From assembly GCF_018860165.1 (NCBI RefSeq), contig NZ_JAHKNG010000012.1:37160-101159 (forward strand): a stretch of DNA of 64,000 nt, written 5' to 3'. Shown piece by piece: positions 7,173 to 16,807 of the stretch. The notes beneath the pieces are model-generated. The model was not told the DNA's origin, searched no databases, and saw only the letters and a list, made by a program, of their open reading frames with translations. The DNA comes from Paracoccus marinaquae (GTDB lineage Bacteria; Pseudomonadota; Alphaproteobacteria; Rhodobacterales; Rhodobacteraceae). Positions within the stretch are counted from its first letter, which is position 1, and each line of letters starts with the position of its first letter. The position numbers were made by a program, and so were the translations under genes.

Positions 7173-8807
7173 TTAATCCCTTTCGCTGTCTAAATCCAGT
7201 CCGACGGCTTCGAGACGTGCCCAGATGGCGGCATCGCGCCCGTAGATATCGTCGAAATAGCGCATCCTGCCGGTCTCGTCCGGGAAGGCCGTGAAATAGA
7301 CCAGGTGAACCGGCACGTTCGGCGTCAGCGGCAACCACCGCTCTTTCCCGCCCGAGAGCGCGCGCTGGAACATCCCGCGCGGATCGTCGGTCTGGCGCGA
7401 CAGCAGCTGATAGGCCAGGTCGAACGGATCGCCGATCCGGATGCAGCCATGCGAATAGGCGCGGATATTGTTGCGGAACAGATGCTTGGTCAGGGTGTCA
7501 TGCAGATAGATGTTCCAGGGATTGGGGAAGATGAACTTGACCAGCCCCAGGGCATTGTCGTCGCTTGGCTTCTGCTGCATCCGATAGGGAAAGCTTGCCG
7601 CCGTGTAGCGCGAGAAATCGATCCGGTCGCGCGGAACGATCCGCCCGCGGCTGTCCACCACATCCAGATGCGACACCGCGTAGCGATTCTGTTTCAGCCG
7701 CGGCAGATATTCCTTGACGGTGATCGAGCGCGGCACATTCCAGCGCGGGTTGACCACCAGATATTCCATCTGGTCCGAGAATTCCGGCGTGCGCAGATCG
7801 CTGTCCGTCTTGCCGACGACGACGCGGGTCTGAAACACCTCCTGCCCGTCCTCGACGATCCGGGCGGTGAATTCGGGGATGTTCACCCAGATGTGACGCG
7901 CCTGCAGGTCTTCCCCGCCCATCCAGCGCATGCGTTCCAATGCCACCGCGATCATCCGCTGGCGCCGGTCCGACCCGCCGGCCCCGTCGCCATTCAGCAT
8001 GCGGATCGTTTTCGGCCCGGCGATGCCATCCGACGGCAGACCCACCGCCGACTGGTACCGCGCGACGGCCTCGGCCAGGGCGGCATCGTAAAGACGGGGG
8101 GTGACGGTCGGCGCCGAAAAGCCGATGCTGTCCAGCCGCCTGCGCAGCGGCAATACCCCATCGCCCCGCTGCCCGATGCGCCACACCGCCTCGGGCACGG
8201 GTGGCAGGTCGGGTGGAGGCATCAGATCCTCGCTGCCTGCCAGCGCCCGTTGCAGGGCAAGATAGGCCGGATGGCGCGGCGCAAGGCCGGCCAGAAAGCC
8301 GGCGGGATCGGCGGATCGCACGAAGTCGCGGATCAGATCATCCGCGGGCGGGCGGCGGACCTGCCGATGAATCTGCTGATCGGCATCCGAAGGCCGGATC
8401 ACGCCCCCGGTCATGTCGCGGATATACCGCAGAAGAACCCGGGCATGCAGCCGTTCGGCCGCCAGCCCCTGCCCCGCAGCCGCCAGTTCCGCAGGCCGGT
8501 AGCGCGCCGCCGGCAGGCCGTGGCGCGGCGCCAGCGCGATCACCTCAAGCAGGGCCTTGCGCCGCGCCTCTCCCTGTTCCCCCTGAAAGATCGGCTTCAG
8601 ACCGTTGCTGCCGTAGAATGCCGCCAGCTGCGGCGCGCCCGCGACCGCCTCGGCCAGGGCCATCTCATCCGCGGAAAAGGTCAGCCGTGGCGCCATTGCG
8701 ACCGCCGCCGCGCGCCCTGGCGCGGTCATGGTCTGGGCGCCGGACGATTGCGGAAACCCCAGAACGGCCAGCGCGCCTATCACAAACAGAATACCGATAC
8801 CAGACAT
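7173..8807 (-). CDS. L,D-transpeptidase, YcbB/LdtD type
   Basis: A 544-residue periplasmic peptidoglycan cross-linking enzyme that forms 3-3 bonds. An N-terminal hydrophobic segment (residues 5-22) ends near SSGA-QT. A scaffold domain, a peptidoglycan-binding domain around residues 215-275 ([19 protein letters not shown]) and a YkuD catalytic domain follow, with Cys455 in [13 protein letters not shown] 8807 is preferred over the more upstream ATG because GTGAGG lies 6-8 bases before it. It is divergent from a DUF882 peptidase, the same pairing as ycbB-ycbK in Escherichia coli. It probably leads into lpxD, only 25 bp downstream. Confidence 0.92.
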   Translation of the reverse strand: MSGIGILFVIGALAVLGFPQSSGAQTMTAPGRAAAVAMAPRLTFSADEMALAEAVAGAPQLAAFYGSNGLKPIFQGEQGEARRKALLEVIALAPRHGLPAARYRPAELAAAGQGLAAERLHARVLLRYIRDMTGGVIRPSDADQQIHRQVRRPPADDLIRDFVRSADPAGFLAGLAPRHPAYLALQRALAGSEDLMPPPDLPPVPEAVWRIGQRGDGVLPLRRRLDSIGFSAPTVTPRLYDAALAEAVARYQSAVGLPSDGIAGPKTIRMLNGDGAGGSDRRQRMIAVALERMRWMGGEDLQARHIWVNIPEFTARIVEDGQEVFQTRVVVGKTDSDLRTPEFSDQMEYLVVNPRWNVPRSITVKEYLPRLKQNRYAVSHLDVVDSRGRIVPRDRIDFSRYTAASFPYRMQQKPSDDNALGLVKFIFPNPWNIYLHDTLTKHLFRNNIRAYSHGCIRIGDPFDLAYQLLSRQTDDPRGMFQRALSGGKERWLPLTPNVPVHLVYFTAFPDETGRMRYFDDIYGRDAAIWARLEAVGLDLDSERD

Positions 8808-8944
8808 GGAAACCTCACATATACGCGCCAATTGTGCCATTACCCGGCGATTCACGCCAGCAGACGCAGAAAAACGTCACGATCCGTTCATCCGGCTGCA
8901 GCATCCGTGTCACAGATCCGGGTCAATCCGCCGAGGTTGTCAAA

Positions 8945-8964
8945 ATAGGCGAAATTCTGCCTAT
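8945..8964. promoter_or_regulatory. Inverted repeat between divergent cell wall genes
   Basis: ATAGGC (8945-8950) and GCCTAT (8959-8964) form a perfect 6-bp dyad with an 8-base AT-rich centre, in the 299-bp region between the L,D-transpeptidase and DUF882 genes. It could be an operator for both. No regulator is assigned. The rest of the region is AT-richer than its surroundings and must hold both promoters. Confidence 0.35.
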
Positions 8965-9106
8965 GGTGGCAATATTACGCATAGACCGTCAGGAATCTGT
9001 TTCTGGAGGCACAGAGTTTTGACATATTGTTAGCAGGTCGGGGGTAAACCTCGACGAAGCCGCGAAGAACGCGGCGAGCAGAACGAAGCAGGACAGGCGA
9101 TCAAAC

Positions 9107-9667
9107 ATGACACTCGACCTTATCTCGCGCCGCGGCATCCTTGGTGTGTTTGCGGCAACCGGCGTGGCCGCCGCACCCGTGATGGCCAACGCCTTCGGCT
9201 TTCTGCGGGGCGCCGGCGACATCCGCCGCATCCGCATGTATTCCGGGCGCACCGGCGAAAGCATCGATACCGTCTACTGGGTTGACGGCAAATATGTCCG
9301 CGAGGCGCTGAACGAAATCAACATCTTCATGCGCGACTGGCGGACCGGCACGGCGATCGGCATCGACCCGCGGGCGGTCGATGTCGCGGCGGCTTCGCAC
9401 CGCCTGCTGCAGACGAACGAACCCTACATGATGCTGTCGGGCTATCGCTCGCCCCAGACCAACGCGATGCTGCGGCGCAGCTCTCGCGGGGTGGCCAAGA
9501 ACTCGCTGCACATGGTCGGCAAGGCGGCCGATCTGCGGCTGAAATCGCGCTCGGTCAGCCAGATGTACAAGGCCGCGCTGGCCTGCAAGGCGGGCGGTGT
9601 CGGCAAGTATTCCCGCTCGAACTTTGTCCACATGGATTGCGGACCCGTTCGTTCCTGGGGTGCCTGA
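9107..9667 (+). CDS. DUF882 / peptidase M15 family protein (YcbK-like)
   Basis: A 186-residue exported protein with a Tat-like N-terminus (ISRRGILGVFAATGVAAAP). The M15-type zinc peptidase fold is indicated by SGYRSPQTNAML, then LHMVGKAADL (His and Asp ligands) and FVHMDCG (His ligand). The family acts on peptidoglycan peptides; E. coli YcbK/MepK cleaves 3-3 cross-links, a fitting partner for the divergent L,D-transpeptidase. Substrate is inference. ATG 9107 directly follows GACAGGCGATCAAAC with a weak ribosome binding site. It is a single-gene unit. Confidence 0.88.
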   Translation: MTLDLISRRGILGVFAATGVAAAPVMANAFGFLRGAGDIRRIRMYSGRTGESIDTVYWVDGKYVREALNEINIFMRDWRTGTAIGIDPRAVDVAAASHRLLQTNEPYMMLSGYRSPQTNAMLRRSSRGVAKNSLHMVGKAADLRLKSRSVSQMYKAALACKAGGVGKYSRSNFVHMDCGPVRSWGA

Positions 9668-9743
9668 CCGCCCCTTGTCGCCCGTTCTGCCCGATACGGC
9701 CCCATCCGCCCTGTCCTGCGCGGCTGGGGTCGGCTGCGTTCGG

Positions 9744-9860
9744 GATGCGTCAATCGGTCCCAATAGTCGCCTTCACCGGTTCGGCCACAAACCCTTGACC
9801 CGGGGGACGCATTCCTGAACGCTGTATCTCGGTCCAGAACCGACGCAGACGGGACGCATT
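9744..9860. repeat. Three copies of GACGCAT(T/C) upstream of the TetR gene
   Basis: The octamer occurs at 9806-9813 and 9853-9860 on the plus strand and, as GATGCGTC, at 9744-9751 in inverted orientation. The two direct copies share GGGACGCATT. The last copy ends 6 bases before the TetR start codon. The arrangement fits operator sites for an autoregulated TetR protein; that is inference. Confidence 0.35.
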
Positions 9861-9866
9861 TGACTG

Positions 9867-10448
9867 ATGAACGCTCTTAATACCCGACGCTTTCGCACCG
9901 CCCTCAAGATTCAGGCCACGGCCGTTGCCCTGGCGGCGCGGCATGGCCTTGCGAATGTCACCACCGAGGAAATCGCCCGCGAGGCCGGGATCAGCACGCG
10001 AACCTTCTTCAACTACTATCCCTACAAGGAAGCGGCGATCATGGGGCCGCCGCCGGACTATCCGGCCGACGCGTCCGAGCGTTTCGTCGCCGGCAAGGGA
10101 ACCCTGGCCCGGGATCTCGAACAACTGATCGAGGCGCATCTGTCCCGATTCCTGGCGGATCGCGAGATGTTCGGGCAGATCCACCGCCTGGCCTCGACCG
10201 ACCCGAAGGTGGGCGCCCTCTACAGCAGCTCGATCCTCGCCCGCCGCGTCCAGATGCGCGAACTCCTGCACCGCCGGATGCCCCGGACCGACAACCGCAT
10301 GATCGAAATTCTGGCGGCGGCGATCGTCGCTGCCACCAATGCCGCGACGACCGAATGGGTCAGCGGCGATCGCGAGGATTTCGTCGCCATCGCGCGCGAC
10401 TACATGGCGCTGATCCTGCCGGCGGCCGAGCTACTCCGCTCTACCTGA
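9867..10448 (+). CDS. TetR/AcrR family transcriptional regulator
   Basis: A 193-residue regulator with an N-terminal TetR DNA-binding domain (about residues 8-60): VTTEEIAREAGISTRTFFNY is the helix-turn-helix. The C-terminal ligand domain is not recognised. The start ATG 9867 lacks a strong ribosome binding site but begins the family-typical NTRRFRTALKIQATA. No transporter or enzyme lies divergent or downstream, so its target is not evident from context; it may regulate itself through the repeats upstream. It converges on rnj. Confidence 0.9.
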   Translation: MNALNTRRFRTALKIQATAVALAARHGLANVTTEEIAREAGISTRTFFNYYPYKEAAIMGPPPDYPADASERFVAGKGTLARDLEQLIEAHLSRFLADREMFGQIHRLASTDPKVGALYSSSILARRVQMRELLHRRMPRTDNRMIEILAAAIVAATNAATTEWVSGDREDFVAIARDYMALILPAAELLRST

Positions 10449-10466
10449 GGCCGACCCTGCCCAACA

Positions 10467-10490
10467 GATCGCCCGATGCCTCGGGCGATC
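10467..10490. terminator. Hairpin between tetR and rnj
   Basis: GATCGCCCGA (10467-10476), loop TGCC and TCGGGCGATC (10481-10490) form a perfect 10-bp stem in the 55-bp gap between convergent genes. Neither side has a T-run, so it is either a factor-independent terminator of atypical form or a 3'-end stabilising hairpin for both transcripts. Confidence 0.5.
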
Positions 10491-10503
10491 GCGGGCGCGC
10501 GGC

Positions 10504-12180
10504 TCAATCGGCCATCAGACGGCTGATGATCACCGTCACCTCGGGCTTCTTGCCGATCTCCTCCATGGTGACCTGACGGGCGATCCGGCGGATCGCCTCG
10601 TCCATCTTGGCGTCGTCGCGCACCGTGCGGTCATCCGCGCTTTCCAGGAACTCGGCCAGTTCGCCCTCGATATGCCGGGCCAGATCGTCGCCGCCGCGGG
10701 TGCGCCCGGCGAGGCCCATCAGTTCGACCCAGGCATCGGGCAGCGCGTTATCCTCTTCATCGACGATCACGCTGACCAGCGCATGCCCGTTCAGCGCCAT
10801 GCGGATGCGGTCGCGCGCGATCCCGTCCATCGAGCCGATCAGGACATTGCCGTCCAGGTAAAGCCGGCCGGTCTCGACCTGATCGACCACCTTGGGGGCC
10901 TCGCCGGTCAGATCCAGCATGGTTCCGTTGGTGGCGATCTCTGCGGTCATGCCCTTGTCCCGCGCCAGCATCACATGTTCGCGCAGGTGCCGGTGTTCGC
11001 CATGCATGGGGATGACGATGCCGGGCTTCAGCAGGTCGTGCAGGGCCTCGATATCGGGGCGGTTGGCATGGCCCGAGACATGATAGAGCCCGTCATCGGC
11101 GTCATAGACATCGACCCCCAGTTCGCTCAGCGCGTTCATGATGCGGATGACGCCGCGCTCATTGCCGGGGATGGTTTTCGAGCTGAAGAGGAAACTGTCG
11201 CCCTCCTTCAGGGCCAGCCCCAGATAGCGCCCGCGCGCAAGCTGGGCACTGGCGGCGCGGCGTTCGCCCTGGCTGCCGGTGGCCAGCAGCATGACCTTGT
11301 TGCGCGGCATTCCGGCGGCCTCGTCCGGCCCGATCGTGTCGGGAAAGTCGGGCAGAACGCCGGTCTCCAGCCCGACGCCGACCATGCGGCGCATCGCGCG
11401 ACCCAGAAGGCAGACCTTGCGGTCCGCTGCCACGGCGGCGTCAGCCAGCGTCTTCAGCCGGGCGATGTTGCTGGCGAAGGTCGTCGCCACCACCATGTTC
11501 TTCTGCGCCATCACCCATTCGAGGATGGAATTGGCCAGCAGCGCCTCGGACCGGCCCGGATGGGTCGAGAAGATATTGGTGGAATCGCAGGTCAGCACCT
11601 TGATGCCCCTGCCCTCGCCGGCAATGTCGTGCCACAGGATCGGGTCGAACGGATCGCCCACGACCGGGGTGCCGTCCAGCTTGAAATCGCCCGTATGGAC
11701 GATCCGGCCGGCCGGCGTGTCGATGATCAGCGCCGCACTTTCGGGGATCGAGTGGCTGATCGGCACGAACTGCACGGTGAAGGGGCCCAGCTGCGTCACC
11801 TCGGGGCGCGGGCCGGTGATCTTCACCACATCGGCCGGAAGGCCCTGTTCCTCAAGCTTCAGCCGGCACAGCGCGCCGGTGAACTGACGGGCGTGGATCG
11901 GCACCCCGAGGCGCGGCCACAGCTGGCCAAGCGCGCCCAGATGATCCTCGTGCCCATGGGTGATGAAGATCCCCTCCAGCCGGTCCCGGTTCTGTTCCAG
12001 CCAGGTGATATCGGGCATGATCAGGTCGATCCCCGGGCTGGTTTCCATATCGCCGAAGGACACGCCCAGATCGACGAGGATCAGCCGCTCTTTTCCCGGC
12101 GCGCCATAGCCATAGACATAGGCATTCATGCCGATTTCGCCCGCGCCGCCCAGCGGCAGATAGATCAGGCGTTCAGCCAT
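10504..12180 (-). CDS. rnj: Ribonuclease J
   Basis: A 558-residue metallo-beta-lactamase/beta-CASP ribonuclease with 5'-3' exonuclease and endonuclease activity in mRNA decay and rRNA maturation. The metal site HGHEDH is at residues 75-80, HTGDFKLD follows at about 160-170, the beta-CASP motif region contains DSTNIFSTHPGRSE, and motif C is VIPMHGEHRHLREH. The C-terminal domain ends in EVTVIISRLMAD. Its start overlaps the end of coaX by 8 bp, so it is the last gene of the long minus-strand run that begins with nuoA. This nuo-birA-coaX-rnj order is, as far as I recall, widespread in Rhodobacteraceae. Confidence 0.95.
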   Translation of the reverse strand: MAERLIYLPLGGAGEIGMNAYVYGYGAPGKERLILVDLGVSFGDMETSPGIDLIMPDITWLEQNRDRLEGIFITHGHEDHLGALGQLWPRLGVPIHARQFTGALCRLKLEEQGLPADVVKITGPRPEVTQLGPFTVQFVPISHSIPESAALIIDTPAGRIVHTGDFKLDGTPVVGDPFDPILWHDIAGEGRGIKVLTCDSTNIFSTHPGRSEALLANSILEWVMAQKNMVVATTFASNIARLKTLADAAVAADRKVCLLGRAMRRMVGVGLETGVLPDFPDTIGPDEAAGMPRNKVMLLATGSQGERRAASAQLARGRYLGLALKEGDSFLFSSKTIPGNERGVIRIMNALSELGVDVYDADDGLYHVSGHANRPDIEALHDLLKPGIVIPMHGEHRHLREHVMLARDKGMTAEIATNGTMLDLTGEAPKVVDQVETGRLYLDGNVLIGSMDGIARDRIRMALNGHALVSVIVDEEDNALPDAWVELMGLAGRTRGGDDLARHIEGELAEFLESADDRTVRDDAKMDEAIRRIARQVTMEEIGKKPEVTVIISRLMAD

Positions 12181-12952
12181 TGCCCATCTCCTTGTTGTGA
12201 TCGTGTATCAGCCGCAGCCCGTGAACCGTCAGATCGTCTTCGATCGCGTCGAAGAGGTCAAACCCCTGATCGAAGAGCGGCGCAAGCCCCCCCGTGGCGA
12301 TTACCCTCACCGGGTGATGCCGTTCCTGCCGCATCCGCTGGACGATGCCCTCGATCAGCCCGAGATAGCCCCAGTAGATGCCCGACTGGATGCAGGCGAC
12401 GGTATTGGTGCCGATCACCCTGTCGGGCATGGTCACATCGACATGCGGCAGCGCCGCCGCGGCCATGTGCAGCGCCTCGAGCGACAGGTTGACGCCGGGC
12501 GCGATCACCCCGCCGACATAGGCGCCGTCCTCGTCCACCACGTCGAAATTGGTGGCGGTGCCGAAATCCACGACCACCGTATGCCCGCCATGCCGGTCAA
12601 AGGCGCCGACGGCATTGGCAAGGCGGTCGGGGCCGACCTTGGTCCCCGGATCGACGCGCGGCGGCACCGGCAGCAGGCATTCGGGCTTGCCGACCACCAG
12701 CGGCCGGACATCGAAATAGCGGCTGCAGAGAACGCGCAGGTTGAACACCACGCGCGGCGCCGTGGCACTGATGATGCAGGCGTCGATCTGCAGTTCGAAC
12801 TTGCGCACCGCGATCAGCGTCGACAGCCAGACGAAATATTCGTCGGCGGTGCGGCGGTGATCGGTCGAGATACGCCAATGCGCCAGAAACTTCGCGCCGT
12901 CCCAGATCGAGAACACGGTATTGGTGTTGCCGGTGTCGATGCAGAGCAGCAT
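12173..12952 (-). CDS. coaX: Type III pantothenate kinase
   Basis: A 259-residue ASKHA-fold kinase catalysing the first step of coenzyme A synthesis. The phosphate-binding motif DTGNTNTVFS is at residues 6-15, and GTKVGPDRLAN and VVDFGTATNFDVVDEDGAYVGG carry the pantothenate and ATP sites. It follows birA by only 6 bp and its stop overlaps the rnj start. The window also encodes panB and panC at 44.5-46.2 kb, so three steps towards CoA are present, though not clustered. Confidence 0.94.
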   Translation of the reverse strand: MLLCIDTGNTNTVFSIWDGAKFLAHWRISTDHRRTADEYFVWLSTLIAVRKFELQIDACIISATAPRVVFNLRVLCSRYFDVRPLVVGKPECLLPVPPRVDPGTKVGPDRLANAVGAFDRHGGHTVVVDFGTATNFDVVDEDGAYVGGVIAPGVNLSLEALHMAAAALPHVDVTMPDRVIGTNTVACIQSGIYWGYLGLIEGIVQRMRQERHHPVRVIATGGLAPLFDQGFDLFDAIEDDLTVHGLRLIHDHNKEMGNG

Positions 12953-12958
12953 GGGCCG

Positions 12959-13732
12959 TCAGCCACTGCCGAAATAGATATCGGCCGCCGGCACCACCTC
13001 GCGGCCCTGCGCGGTCGTCAGCAGCAGCGCGCCGGTCTCGTCGATGCCGTCAAAGCGGCCGGTCATCTCGGCGCTGCCGGTCCGGGCGGTGATCGTCTCG
13101 CCCAGCCGCGCCGCGCGCGCCAGCCAGGCGGCACGGATCGGGCCGAAGCCGTAATCGCGCATCTGCCGGGACCAGTGGTCGAAGGATCGCGCGATCGCGT
13201 CCAGCATCTCGTCCGGGGTGACGACCAGCCCGGTCTCGCCCTTCAGGCTGACCGGACGCGCCGGCCCCGGTTCGATCTCGTCCGCTCCGGGTGCGGCGGC
13301 CAGATTGACGCCTATGCCGATGGCGAGCCCGGTCACATGGCTGCCCGAGCCGGCACTTTCCAGCAAGATGCCCGACAGCTTGCCGCCATTCAGCAACACG
13401 TCATTGGGCCATTTCAGTGCAACATTCAGACTGGCGCCGCAGAGATCGCGCAACGCATCATGCACGGCCAGCGCGGCCACGAATGACATCCGGGCGGCAT
13501 CGGCGGGGCCACCCTCGGGGCGCATGACCAGCGTGGCGGCGAAATTCCCCGGCGGATCGATCCAGGCCCGACCGCGACGGCCGCGCCCGGCCTCCTGCCG
13601 CCGCGCCATGACCCAGGCCGGCCCGCTCAGCTGGGGGGCCAGCCGCAGCGCCTCGGCATTGGTGCTGTCCACCCGTTCGAGGACGTGGCGGGCCACACCC
13701 TCGGGCCAGCCGGTTGCGCCGGCCTCACTCAC
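12959..13732 (-). CDS. birA: Biotin-[acetyl-CoA-carboxylase] ligase
   Basis: A 257-residue biotin protein ligase without the N-terminal helix-turn-helix of E. coli BirA, so it is a pure enzyme. The ATP/biotin site GRGRRGRAW, the conserved [19 protein letters not shown] and the C-terminal SH3-like domain are visible. GTG 13732 is preferred; it overlaps the end of nuoN by 8 bp, and a longer frame would add a Pro/Arg-rich stretch that is antisense-like. It would biotinylate pyruvate carboxylase, encoded 19 kb away, and other carboxylases. Confidence 0.9.
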   Translation of the reverse strand: MSEAGATGWPEGVARHVLERVDSTNAEALRLAPQLSGPAWVMARRQEAGRGRRGRAWIDPPGNFAATLVMRPEGGPADAARMSFVAALAVHDALRDLCGASLNVALKWPNDVLLNGGKLSGILLESAGSGSHVTGLAIGIGVNLAAAPGADEIEPGPARPVSLKGETGLVVTPDEMLDAIARSFDHWSRQMRDYGFGPIRAAWLARAARLGETITARTGSAEMTGRFDGIDETGALLLTTAQGREVVPAADIYFGSG

Positions 13733-15227
13733 CCGGGGTCTCGGTCGGGGCCTGCCCCGAGGCGGCGGCATCGGTTGCCACAGCCTCGGTGCCGACCAGC
13801 GATTGCGCGGCGACCGCGGCCGCATCATCGACCCCGAACATGGTGATGGCGCCCAGCAGCAGCAGTGCCGCCGGCACCAGAAGCGCCAGAGACTGGACCA
13901 GCCCCATATGGCTCTCGACCCCGTCGGTCTCGGCCCCGAAGAACATGTAATAGACGATCCGCAGGTAGTAGAAGGCGCCGATCACCGAGGCGATCACACC
14001 CAGCACCGCCAGCCATGCCATGTCGGCATTCACTGCCGCCGCCAGCACCCCGAACTTGGCGAAGAAGCCAAGGAAGGGCGGCACGCCGGCAAGGCTGAAC
14101 ATCAGGAACAGCACCGCGAAGGCCTTCAGCGGCTGCGCCGTGGCAAAGCGGTTCAGGCTGTCGAGATCGGTGACCGGCTGGCCGTCACGCTCCATCGACA
14201 GGATGAAGGCGAAGGTGCCCACGTTCATCACCGTGTAGATCGCCATGTAAAGCAGCATCGCCTGCACGCCATAGGCGGTGCCGGCGGCCAGGCCGACCAG
14301 GGCGAAGCCCATATGGGCGATCGAGGAATAGGCCATCAGCCGCTTGATGTTGCGCTGCCCGATGCCGGCGATCGAGCCGAGGAACATCGACATGACCGAC
14401 AGGGCCGCGATGATCTGGCCCCAGTCGCCCGGCACGTTGCCGAAGGCTTCGAACATCAGCCGCGCGATCAGCGCCATGGCCGCGACCTTGGGCGCGGTGG
14501 CGAAGAAGGCGGTGACTGGCGTCGGCGCCCCCTCATAGACATCGGGCGTCCACATGTGGAAGGGCACGGCCGAGACCTTGAACGCGAGACCGACCAGCAG
14601 GAAGACCAGACCGAACAGCAGCCCCAGCGACATCCGCCCGCCCGAGACGGCCGTGAAGATGCCGGCGAAATCCGTGGTGCCCGAGAAGCCGTAGACCAGC
14701 GAGGCACCATAGAGCAGCAGCCCCGAGCTCAGCGCCCCGAGGACGAAGTATTTCAGGCCGGCTTCCGAGGACTTGACGCTTTCCCGGCGCATGGCGGCGA
14801 CGACGTAAAGCGACAGCGACTGCAGTTCCAGCCCCATATAGAGCGACAGCAGGTCGCCGGCCGAAACCATCATCATCATGCCGACGGCGGCCAGCGTGAT
14901 CAGGATCGGATATTCAAAGCGCATCAGCCCGTGGCGGCCCATGTAATCGGCGCTCATCGCCAGGACCGCGGCGGCCGAGATCAGCACCACCACCTTGGCG
15001 AAGCGGGCGAAGGCATCGTCATAGAACATGCCGAAGAACGCCGCCTGCTCGGGCCGGTCGGCAAAGCCGGTATAGAGACCGGCCAGCAGCAGCGCCGCGA
15101 CGGAGGCCCAGAGGATCGGCTTGGCGATGGCGTCCTTGCCGAACCAGGCCCCGGCCAGCAGCGCCGCCATGGCGTAGATGGCCAGCAGCAGCTCGGGCAG
15201 GATGGTCGAGAAATCGAGCGCGGTCAT
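13725..15227 (-). CDS. nuoN: NADH-quinone oxidoreductase subunit N
   Basis: A 500-residue antiporter-like membrane subunit of complex I with about 14 transmembrane segments. The family signatures [19 protein letters not shown] and YSSIAHMGF are present. ATG 15227 ([18 protein letters not shown]) has GAGGA 8-9 bases upstream; the longer frame from 15281 is rejected. The length is close to Paracoccus Nqo14. An acidic, Ala/Thr-rich C-terminal tail of about 30 residues follows the last helix. It is the last nuo gene and overlaps birA. Confidence 0.95.
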   Translation of the reverse strand: MTALDFSTILPELLLAIYAMAALLAGAWFGKDAIAKPILWASVAALLLAGLYTGFADRPEQAAFFGMFYDDAFARFAKVVVLISAAAVLAMSADYMGRHGLMRFEYPILITLAAVGMMMMVSAGDLLSLYMGLELQSLSLYVVAAMRRESVKSSEAGLKYFVLGALSSGLLLYGASLVYGFSGTTDFAGIFTAVSGGRMSLGLLFGLVFLLVGLAFKVSAVPFHMWTPDVYEGAPTPVTAFFATAPKVAAMALIARLMFEAFGNVPGDWGQIIAALSVMSMFLGSIAGIGQRNIKRLMAYSSIAHMGFALVGLAAGTAYGVQAMLLYMAIYTVMNVGTFAFILSMERDGQPVTDLDSLNRFATAQPLKAFAVLFLMFSLAGVPPFLGFFAKFGVLAAAVNADMAWLAVLGVIASVIGAFYYLRIVYYMFFGAETDGVESHMGLVQSLALLVPAALLLLGAITMFGVDDAAAVAAQSLVGTEAVATDAAASGQAPTETPGE

Positions 15228-15237
15228 CTGGCGTTCC

Positions 15238-16806
15238 TCAATGGCTGGCTTCGGCGGCTTCCGCGGCGGCGGTGACGGCAAGCCCGTCCCGCGCCTCTTG
15301 CGGCAGCGCGTTGTGATGGCGCACCAGCAGCGCCTCGACGGCGGGGCCGGTGATGTCGGTGGCCAGTCGCGGATAGACCCCCAGCAGCAGCGTCATGGCG
15401 ATCAGCGGCGCGAAGATCCACTTCTCGCGCGCGTTCATGTCCGAGATGGTCTTCAGGCTTTCCTTGATCAGCTGCCCCAGCGTGACCCGGCGATAGAGCC
15501 AGAGCGCATAGGAGGCCGACAGGATCACCCCGGTCGTGGCGATGACCGCGACCCAGGTATTGACCTTGAACGTGCCCAGCAGTGTCAGGAATTCACCCAC
15601 AAAACCCGAGGTGCCGGGCAGGCCGACATTGGCGAGGGTGAAGAACATGAAGACCAGCGCATAGACCGGCATCCGGTTCACCAGCCCGCCATAGGCATCG
15701 ATCTCGCGCGTGTGCATGCGGTCGTAGATGACGCCCACGCACAAGAACAGCGCGCCCGAGATGAAGCCGTGCGACAGCATCTGGAAGATCGCCCCGTCCA
15801 GCCCCTGCTGGTTGGCGGCGAAGGCGCCCAGGGTGACATAGCCCATATGCGCGACCGAGGAATAGGCGATCAGCTTCTTCATGTCGGTCTGGGCCAGCGC
15901 CACCAGCGAGGTATAGACGATGGCGATCGCGCCCAGCCAGAACAGGAACGGCTGCAGATATTGCGAGGCGACCGGGAACATCGGCAGGCTGAAACGCAGG
16001 AAGCCATAGCCGCCCATCTTCAGCAGGATCGCCGCCAGCACGACCGAACCCGCGGTCGGAGCCTGAACGTGGGCATCGGGCAGCCAGGTATGCACCGGCC
16101 ACATCGGCAGCTTGACGGCGAAGCTGGCGAAGAAGGCGATGAACAGCAGCGTCTGCATGCCGCCGGTGATGGTCAGGCCCATGACCCGCATGGTCTCGGA
16201 CGGGAAATCGAAACGCAGCAGCGCGGCGATATCGGTGGTGCCCGCAGTCCAGGCCATGGCGATCATGGCGACCAGCATCAGCACCGAGCCGAGGAAGGTG
16301 TAGAGGAAGAACTTGAAGGCCGCATAGATGCGATCCTTGCCGCCCCAGATGCCGATGATCAGGAACATCGGGATCAGCCCGGCCTCGAAGAACAGGTAGA
16401 ACAGGATCAGGTCCAGCGCCGTGAAGACGCCGATCATCAGCCCCTCCAGCACCAGGAAGGCGATCATGTATTCCTTGACGCGGGTCTTGACGTCCCAGGC
16501 CGACAGGATGGTCAGCGGCATCAGGAACGTGGTCAGCAGCACGAACAGGATCGAGATGCCGTCCACGCCCATCTTGTAGCGCAGCCCCATGATCCAGGGG
16601 TGATCCTCGACGAACTGGAAGTTGGTATCGGCCGGGTCGAATCCGGCCAGCAGGAACAGCGAGATCAGGAAGGTCGCCGTGGTCGCGATCAGCGCCAGGT
16701 ACTTGGCGTTCTTCTGCGAGGCGGCGTCGTCGCCGCGCAGGAACAGCGCCAGGATGCCCGCCGCGACGATCGGCAGAAAGGTGATGATCGAAAGAAGGTT
16801 CGTCAT
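15238..16806 (-). CDS. nuoM: NADH-quinone oxidoreductase subunit M
   Basis: A 522-residue proton-pumping antiporter-like subunit with about 14 transmembrane helices. [20 protein letters not shown] and [13 protein letters not shown] are diagnostic of NuoM; the glutamate in the fifth helix lies in [23 protein letters not shown]. It is separated from nuoL by a single base and from nuoN by 10 bp. The C-terminus ends in an Ala/Glu-rich tail ([13 protein letters not shown]) beyond the last helix. Confidence 0.96.
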   Translation of the reverse strand: MTNLLSIITFLPIVAAGILALFLRGDDAASQKNAKYLALIATTATFLISLFLLAGFDPADTNFQFVEDHPWIMGLRYKMGVDGISILFVLLTTFLMPLTILSAWDVKTRVKEYMIAFLVLEGLMIGVFTALDLILFYLFFEAGLIPMFLIIGIWGGKDRIYAAFKFFLYTFLGSVLMLVAMIAMAWTAGTTDIAALLRFDFPSETMRVMGLTITGGMQTLLFIAFFASFAVKLPMWPVHTWLPDAHVQAPTAGSVVLAAILLKMGGYGFLRFSLPMFPVASQYLQPFLFWLGAIAIVYTSLVALAQTDMKKLIAYSSVAHMGYVTLGAFAANQQGLDGAIFQMLSHGFISGALFLCVGVIYDRMHTREIDAYGGLVNRMPVYALVFMFFTLANVGLPGTSGFVGEFLTLLGTFKVNTWVAVIATTGVILSASYALWLYRRVTLGQLIKESLKTISDMNAREKWIFAPLIAMTLLLGVYPRLATDITGPAVEALLVRHHNALPQEARDGLAVTAAAEAAEASH

Positions 16807-16807
16807 G

